NCBI RefSeq assembly: GCF_015694525.1
Contig: NZ_JADQDM010000022.1
Location: 1-64,000 of the forward strand
Direction of reading: 5' to 3'
DNA from: Hymenobacter ruricola
GTDB lineage: Bacteria > Bacteroidota > Bacteroidia > Cytophagales > Hymenobacteraceae
DNA: 64,000 nucleotides
A program made the translations under genes and the position numbers. Positions 14,590 to 23,905 of the stretch are shown piece after piece (position 1 is the first letter of the stretch; each line of letters begins with the position of its first letter). The notes under the pieces are model-generated. The model ran no database searches. It saw only the letters and a program-made list of their open reading frames with translations, and was not told where the DNA came from.

Positions 14590-15597
14590 ATGCCCCAACA
14601 CCCCACTTTCTCCCTCGACCAGATTCAGGCCCCCATCGCAGCCGAAATGGAAGAGTTTGAGCACAAGTTCCGCCAGTCGATGCGCACAAAGGTGCTGCTG
14701 CTCGACAAGATAATGGGCTACATCGTGAAGCGCAAGGGCAAGCAAATCCGGCCCATGTTTGTGTTTCTCACGGCCCGCGCCGCCCGCCCCGAGGCTAATA
14801 CCGGCGACCCGCTGCCCGATGCTTCCTTCCGCGGCGCCGCGCTCATCGAGCTGCTGCACACCGCCACCCTGGTGCACGACGATGTGGTGGACGAAAGCAA
14901 TTACCGCCGCGGCTTCTTCTCCATCAATGCCTTGTGGAAGAACAAGATTGCCGTGCTGGTCGGGGATTATCTGCTCTCGCGCGGGCTGCTGCTGGCGCTG
15001 CAAAATGACGACTACGACCTGCTGAAAATCGTGAGCAACGCGGTGCGTGAATTGAGCGAAGGCGAATTGTTGCAAATCGAAAAAGCCCGGAAGTTAGACA
15101 TCACCGAAGACGTTTATTTCGACATCATCCGGCAGAAAACCGCTTCGCTGATTGCCTCGTGCACGGCCGTGGGCGCGGCCTCCGTGGGGGCTGATAAAGA
15201 GACGATTGAGCGCGCCCGGCTATTTGGCGAAAAAGTGGGCATTGCCTTTCAAATAAAAGACGACTTGTTCGATTATGGCACGGCCGAAATTGGCAAGCCG
15301 GTGGGCATCGACATCAAGGAAAAAAAAATGACCCTGCCGCTGATTTATGCCCTGCAGCACGCCGGCTGGCTGGAAAAGCGCAAGGTGATTTTCAACGTGA
15401 AAAACAACGAAGGCCACCGCGACCGGGTGCAGCAGGTGATTGAATTTGTGAAAAAGTCGGGCGGGTTGGATTATGCCATCAGCACGATGAAAAAGTACCG
15501 CGACGACGCCCTGGCCATCCTGCACACCTTCCCGGCCTCGCCGAGCCGGACGTCGTTGGAAGAGTTGATTAACTACACGATAGAGCGGGAAAAATAG
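14590..15597 (+). CDS. All-trans polyprenyl diphosphate synthase
   Basis: Condenses isopentenyl diphosphate with an allylic diphosphate to make a long isoprenoid chain, probably the menaquinone side chain used by respiratory enzymes such as the Sdh complex upstream. The 335-residue protein has GKQIRPMFVFLTARA, the first Asp-rich motif DDVVDES (D97-D101), GDYLLSRG, and the second motif KDDLFDYG (D224-D228), followed by GIDIKEKKMTLPLIYAL, all typical of the octaprenyl/heptaprenyl class. Product length cannot be deduced reliably. The gene ends at a complex inverted repeat with an internal terminator and converges on a zinc-ribbon gene. Confidence 0.92.
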   Translation: MPQHPTFSLDQIQAPIAAEMEEFEHKFRQSMRTKVLLLDKIMGYIVKRKGKQIRPMFVFLTARAARPEANTGDPLPDASFRGAALIELLHTATLVHDDVVDESNYRRGFFSINALWKNKIAVLVGDYLLSRGLLLALQNDDYDLLKIVSNAVRELSEGELLQIEKARKLDITEDVYFDIIRQKTASLIASCTAVGAASVGADKETIERARLFGEKVGIAFQIKDDLFDYGTAEIGKPVGIDIKEKKMTLPLIYALQHAGWLEKRKVIFNVKNNEGHRDRVQQVIEFVKKSGGLDYAISTMKKYRDDALAILHTFPASPSRTSLEELINYTIEREK

Positions 15598-15781
15598 GAC
15601 CGCCGATGAAACGGATTTTAACGGATGAAACGGATTTTTGTGGGTCATCCCTTGCCCTACAAACAAAAAGCCGCTCAATCCGAGCGGCTTTTTGTTTGAC
15701 GAAAATTTTGGCGATTTCGGCACGGGCGCGAAACCACAAACAATCCGTTTTATCGGTTAAAATCCGTTTCATCGGCGGTCC
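15597..15781. repeat. Large inverted repeat between convergent genes
   Basis: Outer arms of about 47 bp (15597-15643 and 15733-15781) share GGACCGCCGATGAAACGGAT and further TTTTAACGG-type sequence, imperfectly. Inside is a separate perfect hairpin (15660-15698). The element fills the whole space between the polyprenyl synthase stop and the stop of the zinc-ribbon gene. Confidence 0.85.
15660..15698. terminator. Bidirectional terminator hairpin
   Basis: CAAACAAAAAGCCGCTC and GAGCGGCTTTTTGTTTG are perfect 17-bp arms around the loop AATCC. A/T runs on both sides let it work on either strand for the two convergent genes. Confidence 0.85.
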
Positions 15782-16078
15782 TTACTCCGCCACTTGGTAG
15801 CTCACCGTCTTGGCGTCGCTCACTTTGAACGTCACGCCGTCGAAGGTGCTGTCGACTTCCAGCTGGTGGGTCATATCGCAGCCGGGGCACTTGATTTCCT
15901 CGATTTCGTGGTTGTCGGCGTGCTCGGGCGAGTCGGCTTGGTCGTTGGGGGCGGGCACGCCGATGAGGTCGGTGAAGACTTCGGTGTTGCACTGCTGGCA
16001 CTCAAACTTGAGGCCGACGGCGCGGCCTTGCAAATCGGCGAGCGGCGCGGGCGAGCTGGGGTTTTGCTGAATCCACAT
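15782..16078 (-). CDS. Small zinc-ribbon protein of unknown function
   Basis: A 98-residue hydrophilic protein with two CxxC knuckles, CQQC near residue 27 and CPGC near 64, which together can bind one zinc ion. The segment between them is acidic (SPEHADNHEIEEI). The C-terminal part VDSTFDGVTFKVSDAKTVSY looks like short beta strands. No family is recognised; role in nucleic acid or protein binding is only a guess from the zinc ribbon. The start ATG at 16078 lies directly after CCACAT. Divergent from the P450 gene, with 138 bp between start codons. Confidence 0.7.
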   Translation of the reverse strand: MWIQQNPSSPAPLADLQGRAVGLKFECQQCNTEVFTDLIGVPAPNDQADSPEHADNHEIEEIKCPGCDMTHQLEVDSTFDGVTFKVSDAKTVSYQVAE

Positions 16079-16178
16079 AGGGGAAAGGTGTTGGGGGAAA
16101 GAAAAGAAAGGCGGGCCGGGGCCCGGTTGGGGTTTACGCGGGCGGGCCGAAAAAGATGGATGGGCCGCGGCCGGGTGG

Positions 16179-16186
16179 TATTTTTG
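16179..16186 (+). promoter_or_regulatory. -7 element of the P450 gene
   Basis: TATTTTTG is a perfect TAnnTTTG match, 30 nt before the ATG at 16217, giving a leader of about 25 nt. No good -33 box is seen. Confidence 0.45.
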
Positions 16187-16216
16187 GCAGTGGCCGGCGC
16201 CTTGCGGGCCCCGGGT

Positions 16217-17629
16217 ATGATTGAAATGGAAGCATCAGAAAAAGTGGCGCCAGGCGCATTTCGGCTGCCGCAGGTGCCGCGCTGGCGCTCGCTGCTGCGC
16301 TCGTTTGCGCTGGCCAAAGACCCCTTGCCCGTGCTCGATGCCACGCTGGCGCACTTCGGCGACACCGTGGAGCTGTACATTGGCGGGGTGGAGAAAAGCA
16401 TCCTCACCCGCGAGCCCGGCCTGATACAGCACATTCTCCAGAAAAACCACCGCAACTACGCCAAATCAAAGTTCACGCGGGGCTTTTCGCGCTACATCGG
16501 CCACGGCCTGCTGACGAATGATGGGCCTGACTGGCTGCGGCAGCGTCGGCTCATTCAGCCGGGCTTTCACCGGCAGCGGGTGGCGGGCCTCACCGGCCTC
16601 ATGCAGGAAATTGCGGCCGAAACCCTGGCGCCGCTGGTGGCCCGGGCCCGGCAGCAGGGCGGCGCCACCGCCGTGGAAGTGCACGAGCTGATGACCCGGC
16701 TCACGTTCCGCATCATCGCGCGCTCGGTGTTCAGCACCAACTTTCCGGAAGCTGAGCTCGACCGCCTGGCCCGGCTCATTACCGAGATTCAGGCGTTTTT
16801 CGTGCGCTCCATCCGGCAGCCCTACCTCAAGCCCTGGTTTCGGCTAAAAGGCCAGTTCACGTACCACGACGCCCTGGCCGCCGAGATGCGCGCGCTGCTC
16901 AGCCGCCTCATTGCCCAGCGCCAGCACGATAACGCCCGGCCCCAAGCCCCGCCGCCCGACGACCTGCTGCAAATGCTGCTGGACGTGCGCTACGAAGAAA
17001 CCGGCGAGCCCATGAGCCCCGAGCGCGTGCTCGACGAAGCCCTCATCCTGCTTGTGGCCGGCCACGAAACCAGCGCCAACGCTCTCACCTGGCTTACCTA
17101 CCTGCTGGCCCACCACCCCGACGAGGCCGCCGCTATTCGCACCGAGGCCGAGGCTGTGCTGGCCGGCCGCCCGCCCGCGTTTGAGGATTTGCCGCGCCTG
17201 GGCCGCGCCCTGTGGGCCGTGCAGGAAACCATGCGCAGCTACCCCCCCGCCTGGATGGTGGACCGCGTGGCCCTGGCCGACGACGAGTACCAGGGCCTGC
17301 GCATTCCGAAGGGCACGCTGTTTTCGCTGTACTTCCACGGCCTGCACCACGACGCCAAGTACTGGGACGCGCCGGAAGCGTTTCGGCCCGGCCGCTTTGC
17401 GCCCGGTCAGGCGCGGCCGGTGCAGCCCAACGCCTACGTGCCCTTCGGCGGCGGGCCGCGCCTGTGCATCGGCATGCAATTCGCCCTCACCGAAATGCAG
17501 CTCGTGACGCTGGAGCTGCTGCGTCGCTTCGAACTGGAATGGGTGGCCGGGCAGGCGCCCGTGACCATGCAGCCGCTCATCACCCTGCGGCCGAAGCACG
17601 ACTTCCGGGTGCGGCTGCGCTTGCGCTAA
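16217..17629 (+). CDS. Cytochrome P450
   Basis: A heme-thiolate monooxygenase of 470 residues. The I-helix oxygen-binding motif AGHETSA is near residue 281, the K-helix ExxR is ETMR at 337-340, a PERF-like region is EAFRPGRF, and the heme-binding loop FGGGPRLCIG carries the Cys ligand at about 417. The protein lacks a membrane anchor and looks like a soluble class of the CYP102/CYP4-related bacterial enzymes. No redox partner gene is adjacent, so the electron donor and substrate are unknown. Start: ATG 16217 or the in-frame ATG 16226; longer extensions run into the divergent gene. It is followed by a hairpin terminator shared with the convergent T9SS gene. Confidence 0.92.
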   Translation: MIEMEASEKVAPGAFRLPQVPRWRSLLRSFALAKDPLPVLDATLAHFGDTVELYIGGVEKSILTREPGLIQHILQKNHRNYAKSKFTRGFSRYIGHGLLTNDGPDWLRQRRLIQPGFHRQRVAGLTGLMQEIAAETLAPLVARARQQGGATAVEVHELMTRLTFRIIARSVFSTNFPEAELDRLARLITEIQAFFVRSIRQPYLKPWFRLKGQFTYHDALAAEMRALLSRLIAQRQHDNARPQAPPPDDLLQMLLDVRYEETGEPMSPERVLDEALILLVAGHETSANALTWLTYLLAHHPDEAAAIRTEAEAVLAGRPPAFEDLPRLGRALWAVQETMRSYPPAWMVDRVALADDEYQGLRIPKGTLFSLYFHGLHHDAKYWDAPEAFRPGRFAPGQARPVQPNAYVPFGGGPRLCIGMQFALTEMQLVTLELLRRFELEWVAGQAPVTMQPLITLRPKHDFRVRLRLR

Positions 17630-17671
17630 ACCGGTCCGTCGAAAGTGCCGGGGCTCTTGGTAAAAAAAACG

Positions 17672-17714
17672 AAACGGGGCCCGACAGATTCCACAACTGC
17701 CGGGCCCCGTTTTA
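17672..17714. terminator. Bidirectional terminator hairpin
   Basis: AAACGGGGCCCG (17672-17683) pairs with CGGGCCCCGTTT (17701-17712) between the convergent P450 and T9SS type A genes. T-runs lie on both strands. Confidence 0.8.
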
Positions 17715-17741
17715 TTTGCCGCCTTTGCGGTGGCGTGGCGG

Positions 17742-18827
17742 CTATTCGCCGGCCGTTTTCACCACTTTGAGGGTGGCGCCGGTGGCGTGTTCGCGTAGGT
17801 AATACACGCCGTTGGGGTGGGCGCGCAGGTCGAGCTGCTGCGCTTCGTTTACTGAAAAGGTGCCTTGCTGCACCACTTGGCCCAGCCAGTTGAGCAGCGT
17901 GAAGCCGGTGGCGGCCGTGCCGCGCAGGGCCAGCAGGCCGGTGGTGGGGTTGGGGTAGGCTGCCAGGGCCGTGGCCGGCGTGGCGCTCACCGCCACCACG
18001 GGGCTGTAGGCGGTGGTGCCGTCCTGGTCTACCTGCCGCAGGCGATAGTAGCCCTGCGCCAAAGGCTGCGCGTCCACAAACTGGTAGTCCGAAGCCTTAG
18101 TCGCGCTGCCTGCCGCTGCCACCTTGCCCAGGGTCCGGAAGTCGCCCCGGGCGTCGGCCGCGCGCTCCACCTGGAAGTAGGCGCTGTTGCGCTCCGTGGC
18201 CGTGTGCCAGCTTAGCTCCACGCCCGTGCCGCGGGCCTTGCCCGTGAAGGCGGTGAGCTCCACCGGCAGCGGGGTAAACGTGGCCGTGACGTGGTAGAGC
18301 TGCACCGAGTAGCCCACATTCACCGCTACCAGGCTGCCCGTGCGCACCTCCACTTCCTGGAAGTCGTTGGTGGCCGTAAATTCCACCGGCATCACCTGGT
18401 CGCTTAGCGTGGTCAGGTTCAGCACAGTGCCCATGTTCAGGGTTTGCTTGGCGGTGCTGCCGTTGGCGGTGTAGGTGCGAATGGATGTGTTGTTGACCAA
18501 GCCCAGGCTCAGCGCATTGCCCGACGTGAAGCTGACCAGCAGCTTCACCCGGGCGCCCGTGGGCACCGGCGCCGCAAAACCCACCCGCAAGGCGGCGGTG
18601 CCCAGCGCCAGGGGCGGCGAAATGGAAGCCGCCGTGGCGGGAGCCGCATCTACAGCCATGGCGCTGTCATTGATGTCGCCGCAGACGATAGCAACGCAGC
18701 CACGGTCCCGGTCGGTAACGGCCGTGGCTTGCCGCACTACCTGGGCCCAAGCACTCGGCATACCGGCCGCGGCCGTGAGAATAAATAAACCGATGTAAGC
18801 GGAAATAATTAAAGTAAAATTGCGCAT
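17742..18827 (-). CDS. T9SS type A sorting domain protein of unknown function
   Basis: A 361-residue secreted protein. The signal peptide (LIISAYIGLFILTAAAGM, cleavage near AWAQ) is followed by a region of about 160 residues with no recognised domain, rich in small residues and beta-prone. From PLPVELTAFTGKARGTGVELSWHTATE onward it has the FN3-like/linker segment that typically precedes the sorting domain in this phylum. The last ~75 residues (AAYPNPTTGLLALRG, VYYLREHATG, LKVVK) are a type A C-terminal sorting signal. It is therefore a T9SS cargo, cell-surface bound or released. The long AT-rich upstream region suggests its own regulation. Confidence 0.85.
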   Translation of the reverse strand: MRNFTLIISAYIGLFILTAAAGMPSAWAQVVRQATAVTDRDRGCVAIVCGDINDSAMAVDAAPATAASISPPLALGTAALRVGFAAPVPTGARVKLLVSFTSGNALSLGLVNNTSIRTYTANGSTAKQTLNMGTVLNLTTLSDQVMPVEFTATNDFQEVEVRTGSLVAVNVGYSVQLYHVTATFTPLPVELTAFTGKARGTGVELSWHTATERNSAYFQVERAADARGDFRTLGKVAAAGSATKASDYQFVDAQPLAQGYYRLRQVDQDGTTAYSPVVAVSATPATALAAYPNPTTGLLALRGTAATGFTLLNWLGQVVQQGTFSVNEAQQLDLRAHPNGVYYLREHATGATLKVVKTAGE

Positions 18828-19272
18828 AGAATTAGGAATTTAATGACACGTTCGACTACAAACAAAATTCGTAAATAATTGACTCATATCATATTAATTC
18901 CTAAAATAGGACGTCTTCCAATTTATGGAATTATAATCTAACCAATAGTGGCTAGCAGGTTTTTGATTCTGTTCAAAGCCACGTTAGGCAAACGGCGTTT
19001 CACGCGGCTCTCTCATCCACTGAGAATTTTTTTAGGGAAATCGCCCGCTCTCAAAATTGGAATGCAAGCTGGTGGACTGGCTATCGGGCTGGTGGTCGTA
19101 GCGGTTTCGCGTCGGTGCGAGCCTGCTCGCACCAACTCCTCCAGTGGGCCGGGGGGCCACGCAAACGTGCCGCCCCGGCCCCGTCGCGCCCAACTCCGCA
19201 AAGTGAGGGCAACCGAGGCCGAAGCGGCACGCATGCATGCGGCGTTTCAAACGCCTTTTTGTTGCAGACAGC
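18828..19272. other. 445-bp intergenic region without a convincing gene
   Basis: The first ~110 bp beside the T9SS start codon are strongly AT-rich and probably hold its promoter, but no perfect TAnnTTTG is present. Further right is a short hairpin, GGTGCGAGC/GCTCGCACC (19114-19133), and GGCGTTTCAAACGCC followed by five T (19241-19260). Frames in this region have no family resemblance or coherent composition. Confidence 0.55.
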
Positions 19273-20604
19273 TTATTCTTTCAGCAACTTGTTCACGGTC
19301 TGCTCGAAGCCGGCAACTTCTTCCTGGTAGTACTTGCCCGTGCCGGGCCCCGAGAAACCCGTGTGAATCTTGCGCACGTTGCCCTTCTTATCTAGGAAAA
19401 TGGTGGTAGGGAAAGCCAGGAACTTGGCCAGTTGCGGCATGGACTTGGCCACCGAATCCTTGTTGCTCACGCCGGCAAAAGCCACGTCGTAGCCCATGTG
19501 GAACCGCTCGCGCATGTTGCGCAGCTTGGGGGCCGACTTGGCGTAGTCGCCGCTGCGCTCGTAGCCCAGGCCGATGATTTCAACGCCGCGCGCCTTATTT
19601 TTCTCGTACCAGGGCGCCAGGAAGTTGGTTTCGTCCATGCAGTTGGGGCACCACGAGCCCAGGATTTGCAGTACTACCACTTTGCCGCGGTACTTGGGGT
19701 CGGTGGGGGAGATGCTGCCGCCTTCAATCACGTTCGGAAACTTGAAATTCAGCCGGCTTTCGCCCTTTTTGAGGTAGGTGAGGGTGTCGGCGTCGGGCAG
19801 CTTGGCTTTCGGGTCGGGCACGGCGGTCCAGGTTTCGTGGCCGGATTTGCCGGAGTAGAAGTCGCCAAACAAAGTATTGGGCGCGTAGTGCTTGGTAATG
19901 TCAACGGGCTCTTTCGGCCCGTTGTGGGCGGTAAACAAAAAGGCATGGCTGCCGTCGAAGGTGCTGAGACGCAGGTCGCTTTCGCCTGCTTTTCCGGCTA
20001 AGTAGCGGTAGTCGCCGGTTGACGTCAGAAAAGTCGCCGTGGTGGGACCCGCTCCGTCTTGGTCAAAGATGCCAACGGCTGGGTAGGTTTCCCCATTCTC
20101 GTCCTGAAAAGTCACTTTCCAGGTACCATCAAAAGCAAAAGTCTTCGCATTTCCTTGGTCTGGAAAAAGCGTTTGTGCCCCCGCCGTGGCCGTCATCGGC
20201 ACGCGGTACGGGTCCTTGGTATCGTACTTCACCCAAATGCCTTTCAGCTTGTTCGCCTCGTCAGCCCGCACAACCAGCGCGGCATCGAAAGCGTGCATGC
20301 GGATGGTAGTCGAGTCGCCGGCCGATTTGATGTCCTCGCAGCGCAGCCGCTCTTCACCATTCAAGCCTTGGTTGATGAGGTACACCACCGGCTTGCCGGC
20401 TTCGGTTTTAACTTCGAAAAGAAAGGGGATTTCCTGGCCCTGGGTGGCCAGCACGCCGCGCCAGGGGCCGGGCGTGAGCACCGGGGCCGAGCCCGTGCCG
20501 CCAGCGGCAGCCGTTTCGGAGGAAGTGGAGTTGTTGGAGTGGCAGGCGCCTAGGCTCAGGCCCACGGCGGCCGTGGCCGCCAGGCGAAGAAATACGTTGT
20601 TCAT
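19273..20604 (-). CDS. TlpA-like thioredoxin-domain lipoprotein
   Basis: A 443-residue exported protein. The signal ends in LGACHSN, a lipobox with Cys around residue 21. Residues 40-280 form a beta-rich domain of unknown role typical of Bacteroidota TlpA/ResA-type lipoproteins. From about 300 the AhpC/TSA-thioredoxin fold starts, with active site GSWCPNCMDE (C319, C322), and cis-Pro in FPTTIFLDKKG. It probably acts as a thiol-disulfide reductase in the periplasm or on the outer membrane. I chose ATG 20604 for the lipoprotein signal; an upstream frame to 20688 lacks any signal. Divergent from aconitase with a 236-bp shared promoter region. Confidence 0.85.
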   Translation of the reverse strand: MNNVFLRLAATAAVGLSLGACHSNNSTSSETAAAGGTGSAPVLTPGPWRGVLATQGQEIPFLFEVKTEAGKPVVYLINQGLNGEERLRCEDIKSAGDSTTIRMHAFDAALVVRADEANKLKGIWVKYDTKDPYRVPMTATAGAQTLFPDQGNAKTFAFDGTWKVTFQDENGETYPAVGIFDQDGAGPTTATFLTSTGDYRYLAGKAGESDLRLSTFDGSHAFLFTAHNGPKEPVDITKHYAPNTLFGDFYSGKSGHETWTAVPDPKAKLPDADTLTYLKKGESRLNFKFPNVIEGGSISPTDPKYRGKVVVLQILGSWCPNCMDETNFLAPWYEKNKARGVEIIGLGYERSGDYAKSAPKLRNMRERFHMGYDVAFAGVSNKDSVAKSMPQLAKFLAFPTTIFLDKKGNVRKIHTGFSGPGTGKYYQEEVAGFEQTVNKLLKE

Positions 20605-20803
20605 AGGTAACCGCAAAAATGCAAACGGAAGCTCCACAACCGTGGCCTGGGCCAATAGGTTGCCGCTGGCCTCCACAACCGCCTGCAAAGCCTTTTGCGC
20701 CCATTGCGACGAAAACTCACCCGAACGTCACCCACAAAACCGACGTTTACCTTTCAAACAGCGCACCCCCGCAATTCGGCTAGGTCCTACTTGCTGGGAG
20801 TAC

Positions 20804-20811
20804 TACATTTG
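20804..20811 (+). promoter_or_regulatory. -7 element of the aconitase gene
   Basis: TACATTTG is a perfect TAnnTTTG match 29 nt before the ATG, implying a leader of about 25 nt. No convincing -33 element at the right distance. Confidence 0.5.
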
Positions 20812-20840
20812 CACCACCACTCTTTTTACCTAAGTATCCT

Positions 20841-23132
20841 ATGGCTTTCGACCTGGAAATGATTCGCGCGGTGTACGCCGGCATGGGTTCTCGCATTGAG
20901 GCAGCCCGCGCCGCCGTGGCGCGCCCCCTCACCCTCACCGAGAAAATCCTCTACGCTCACCTCTACGGCGGCGAAGTAAAGCAGGCCTACGAGCGCGGCG
21001 TCTCCTACGTCGATTTCGCCCCCGACCGCGTGGCCATGCAGGACGCCACCGCCCAAATGGCCCTGCTCCAGTTCATGCAGGCCGGCAAGGCCACGGCCGC
21101 TGTGCCCAGCACCGTGCACTGCGACCACCTCATTCAAGCCAAAGACGGCGCCACGGCCGACCTGGCCGAGGCCAACGCCGAAAACAAAGAAGTGTACGAC
21201 TTCCTGGCCTCGGTTTCTAACAAATACGGCATCGGCTTCTGGAAGCCCGGCGCCGGCATCATCCACCAGGTGGTGCTTGAAAACTATGCCTTCCCCGGTG
21301 GCATGATGATTGGCACCGACTCCCACACCCCCAACGCGGGCGGCTTGGGCATGATTGCCATCGGCGTGGGCGGTGCCGATGCCGTGGACGTGATGGCCGG
21401 CATGGCCTGGGAATTGAAGTTCCCGAAAGTCATCGGTGTGAAGCTGACCGGCAAAATGAACGGCTGGACTTCGGCCAAAGACGTGATTCTGCGCGTGGCC
21501 GGCATCCTGACCGTGAAGGGCGGCACCGGCGCCATCGTGGAATACTTCGGCGAGGGCGCTGAAAGCCTCTCGGCCACCGGCAAAGGCACCATCTGCAACA
21601 TGGGCGCTGAAATCGGGGCCACTACGTCGGTGTTTGCCTACGACGAGAAGATGGGCGACTACCTGCGCGGCACCGGCCGCGCCGAGATTGCCGAAGCCGC
21701 CGCCGCTGTGCGCCAGCACCTGCGCGCCGACGACGAGGTGTACACCCAGCCCGAGAAGTACTTCGACCAGCTCATCGAAATCGACCTCAACACGCTGGAG
21801 CCCTACGTGAACGGCCCGTTCACGCCAGACGCCGCCTGGCCCATCTCGCAGTTTGCCGCCGCCGTGCGCGAGCACGGCTGGCCTGAGAAGCTGGAAGTGG
21901 GCCTCATCGGCTCGTGCACCAACTCTTCGTACGAGGACATCACCCGCGCCGCCAGCATTGCCGAGCAGGCCGTGAGCAAAGGCCTGACCGTGAACGCCGA
22001 GTTCACCATCACGCCCGGCTCGGAGCTGGTGCGCTACACCGTGGCCCGCGACGGCCTCCTCGACACGTTCTCGCAGATGGGCGGCGTGGTGCTGGCCAAC
22101 GCCTGCGGCCCGTGCATCGGGCAGTGGGCCCGCCACACCGACGACCCCAAGCGCAAGAACTCCATCATCACGAGCTTCAACCGCAACTTCGCCAAGCGCA
22201 ACGACGGCAACCCCAACACCCACGCCTTCGTGGCTTCGCCCGAAATCGTGACGGCCTTTGCCATTGCCGGCGACCTGACCTTTAATCCCCTCACCGACAC
22301 CTTGCAAGGCACCAACGGCCCCGTGAAGCTCGACGAGCCCCGCGGTGTAGAAATGCCCCCCCGTGGCTTCGCTGTAGAAGATGCCGGCTTCCAGGCGCCC
22401 GCCGCCGACGGCAGCGGCGTGCAGGTGCTGGTGAGCCCCAGCTCCGACCGCCTGGAGCTGCTGGAGCCCTTCAAGCCCTGGGAAGGCACCGATTTGAAAG
22501 GCCTGCGCCTGCTCATCAAGGCCCAAGGCAAGTGCACGACGGACCACATTTCGATGGCCGGCCCGTGGCTGAAATACCGCGGCCACCTGGACAATATCTC
22601 CAACAACATGCTCATCGGGGCCACCAACGCCTTCAACGGCGAGGCCAACCGCGTGTGCGACTACACCACCCAGGGCAGCGGCTACACCACCGTGCCCCAG
22701 GCGGCCCGCAACTACAAGGCCATGGGCATCGGCTCGGTGGTGGTAGGCGATGAGAACTACGGCGAAGGCAGCTCGCGCGAGCACGCCGCCATGGAGCCCC
22801 GCCACCTCGGCGTGCGCGCCGTGATTGTGAAGAGCTTCGCCCGCATCCACGAAACCAACCTCAAGAAGCAGGGCATGCTGGCCCTGACCTTCGCCAACAA
22901 GGCCGACTACGACCTCATCGAGGAGGGCGACCTCATCGACATCCTCGGCCTGACCACCTTCACGCCCGGCCAGCCCCTGCAGGCCCGCCTGCACCACCCC
23001 GACGGCGACACCGACCTCATCACCCTCAACCACACCTACAACGAGGGCCAGATTGAGTGGTTTAAAGCGGGTTCCGCGTTGAACCTGATTCGCCTGATGG
23101 AAAGCGGCGCCGCCCAGATGTCGCAGAAGTAA
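20841..23132 (+). CDS. acn: Aconitate hydratase (mitochondrial-type)
   Basis: Interconverts citrate and isocitrate in the TCA cycle. The 763-residue protein has the aconitase plan: domains 1-3 with HCDHLI, MIGTDSHTPNAGGLGM, GGADAVDVMAG, and the [4Fe-4S] ligands C359 (GSCTNSS), C422 and C425 (ACGPCIG), then the C-terminal swivel domain with KCTTDHISMAGPW and GSSREHAAMEPRHLG. Sequence style (short N-terminus, YGGEVKQAYERG) matches the mitochondrial-type aconitase common in Bacteroidota rather than the bacterial AcnA or AcnB. Stand-alone gene with a promoter-like element and a downstream hairpin. It complements the Sdh operon upstream in the same pathway. Confidence 0.96.
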   Translation: MAFDLEMIRAVYAGMGSRIEAARAAVARPLTLTEKILYAHLYGGEVKQAYERGVSYVDFAPDRVAMQDATAQMALLQFMQAGKATAAVPSTVHCDHLIQAKDGATADLAEANAENKEVYDFLASVSNKYGIGFWKPGAGIIHQVVLENYAFPGGMMIGTDSHTPNAGGLGMIAIGVGGADAVDVMAGMAWELKFPKVIGVKLTGKMNGWTSAKDVILRVAGILTVKGGTGAIVEYFGEGAESLSATGKGTICNMGAEIGATTSVFAYDEKMGDYLRGTGRAEIAEAAAAVRQHLRADDEVYTQPEKYFDQLIEIDLNTLEPYVNGPFTPDAAWPISQFAAAVREHGWPEKLEVGLIGSCTNSSYEDITRAASIAEQAVSKGLTVNAEFTITPGSELVRYTVARDGLLDTFSQMGGVVLANACGPCIGQWARHTDDPKRKNSIITSFNRNFAKRNDGNPNTHAFVASPEIVTAFAIAGDLTFNPLTDTLQGTNGPVKLDEPRGVEMPPRGFAVEDAGFQAPAADGSGVQVLVSPSSDRLELLEPFKPWEGTDLKGLRLLIKAQGKCTTDHISMAGPWLKYRGHLDNISNNMLIGATNAFNGEANRVCDYTTQGSGYTTVPQAARNYKAMGIGSVVVGDENYGEGSSREHAAMEPRHLGVRAVIVKSFARIHETNLKKQGMLALTFANKADYDLIEEGDLIDILGLTTFTPGQPLQARLHHPDGDTDLITLNHTYNEGQIEWFKAGSALNLIRLMESGAAQMSQK

Positions 23133-23166
23133 GCGAGTTGAAAAAGCAGCTTCAGTGAATAAGTGA

Positions 23167-23198
23167 AACGGCCGCCTCGGGAAACCGGGGCGGCCGTT
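23167..23198 (+). terminator. Hairpin after aconitase
   Basis: AACGGCCGCCTCGG and CCGGGGCGGCCGTT pair around a GAAA tetraloop. Near-copies of this hairpin occur at 23980-24014 and 25129-25162. Confidence 0.7.
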
Positions 23199-23245
23199 GT
23201 GGTTGAGTATATTAGCAGCAGTCAGGTAAATTTAATTTGCATCCT

Positions 23246-23905
23246 ATGCAAAAGCTACCGTCGCTTTTCTCCGGGCTGATGCTCCTTATGTGCGTGGGTG
23301 CCACGCCGCCCTGCCTCTCCGGAATCAACTTGCTGCCCATGTATGGCCGGGTAAAAAAGTGCCCGGAACAGCTGGAGGCCGATAAGCGGTTCTTAGCGGA
23401 TTGCGCCCGTAGGCACAAAAGCCCTCAGGAGGCAGCTTCGGCCTACGCGGCCCTTGGCTGGAAATACTTTTACAACAACCAATTGGACGTGGCAATGCGG
23501 CGTTTCAATCAGGCCTGGTTGCTGGACAGCATGAACCAGCAAGTGCCTTGGGGCTTTGCCAACATCCTGGGGAGGCAAGGGCAGTTCATCGAGTCGCTGC
23601 CTTTTTTCCGGGTGGCCATCGCCCGCAACCCGACCGAGGCCAATGTGTGGGAAAGCGCTTCGGTTAGCTACGGAAACGTGTACCTGGCTACGAAGAATAC
23701 AGCGGCCCTGGATAGTTCCGTTCAGTGCCTGAAGCAGGCCATCAAGTTTAACCCCAAGGAGGCGCGTCTGTACGCTACGCTGACGGGCGCCTATTCGTAT
23801 TATCCGCAAAAAGACAGCGCCAGAAAGTACCTGGCACTTGCCGATAAGCTGGACCCGCAGGCCGTAGACAAGAAGGTGCGAAAGCAACTGACAAAAGCCA
23901 AGTAA
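23246..23905 (+). CDS. Secreted TPR-like protein
   Basis: A 219-residue protein. The N-terminus MQKLPSLFSGLMLLMCVGATPPC is a signal peptide, possibly a lipoprotein signal. The rest has helical repeats of tetratricopeptide type: AYAALGWKYFYNNQLDVAMRRFNQAWLLD, then FFRVAIARNPTEANVW, then CLKQAIKFNPKEARLY. Such domains bind partner proteins; no partner is suggested by the neighbours. An in-frame TTG lies upstream at 23237, but ATG 23246 gives the better signal sequence. The gene is less GC-rich than aconitase. It lies between two copies of the same GC-rich hairpin. Confidence 0.75.
   Translation: MQKLPSLFSGLMLLMCVGATPPCLSGINLLPMYGRVKKCPEQLEADKRFLADCARRHKSPQEAASAYAALGWKYFYNNQLDVAMRRFNQAWLLDSMNQQVPWGFANILGRQGQFIESLPFFRVAIARNPTEANVWESASVSYGNVYLATKNTAALDSSVQCLKQAIKFNPKEARLYATLTGAYSYYPQKDSARKYLALADKLDPQAVDKKVRKQLTKAK

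Noticed and set aside
18948..19409. Several short frames in the 445-bp gap between the T9SS gene and the TlpA-like gene
   Set aside because: No coherent composition, start context or family match; they overlap the TlpA-like gene or each other.
20826..23033. 735-codon minus-strand frame opposite aconitase
   Set aside because: Composition-driven shadow; aconitase motifs are complete on the plus strand.
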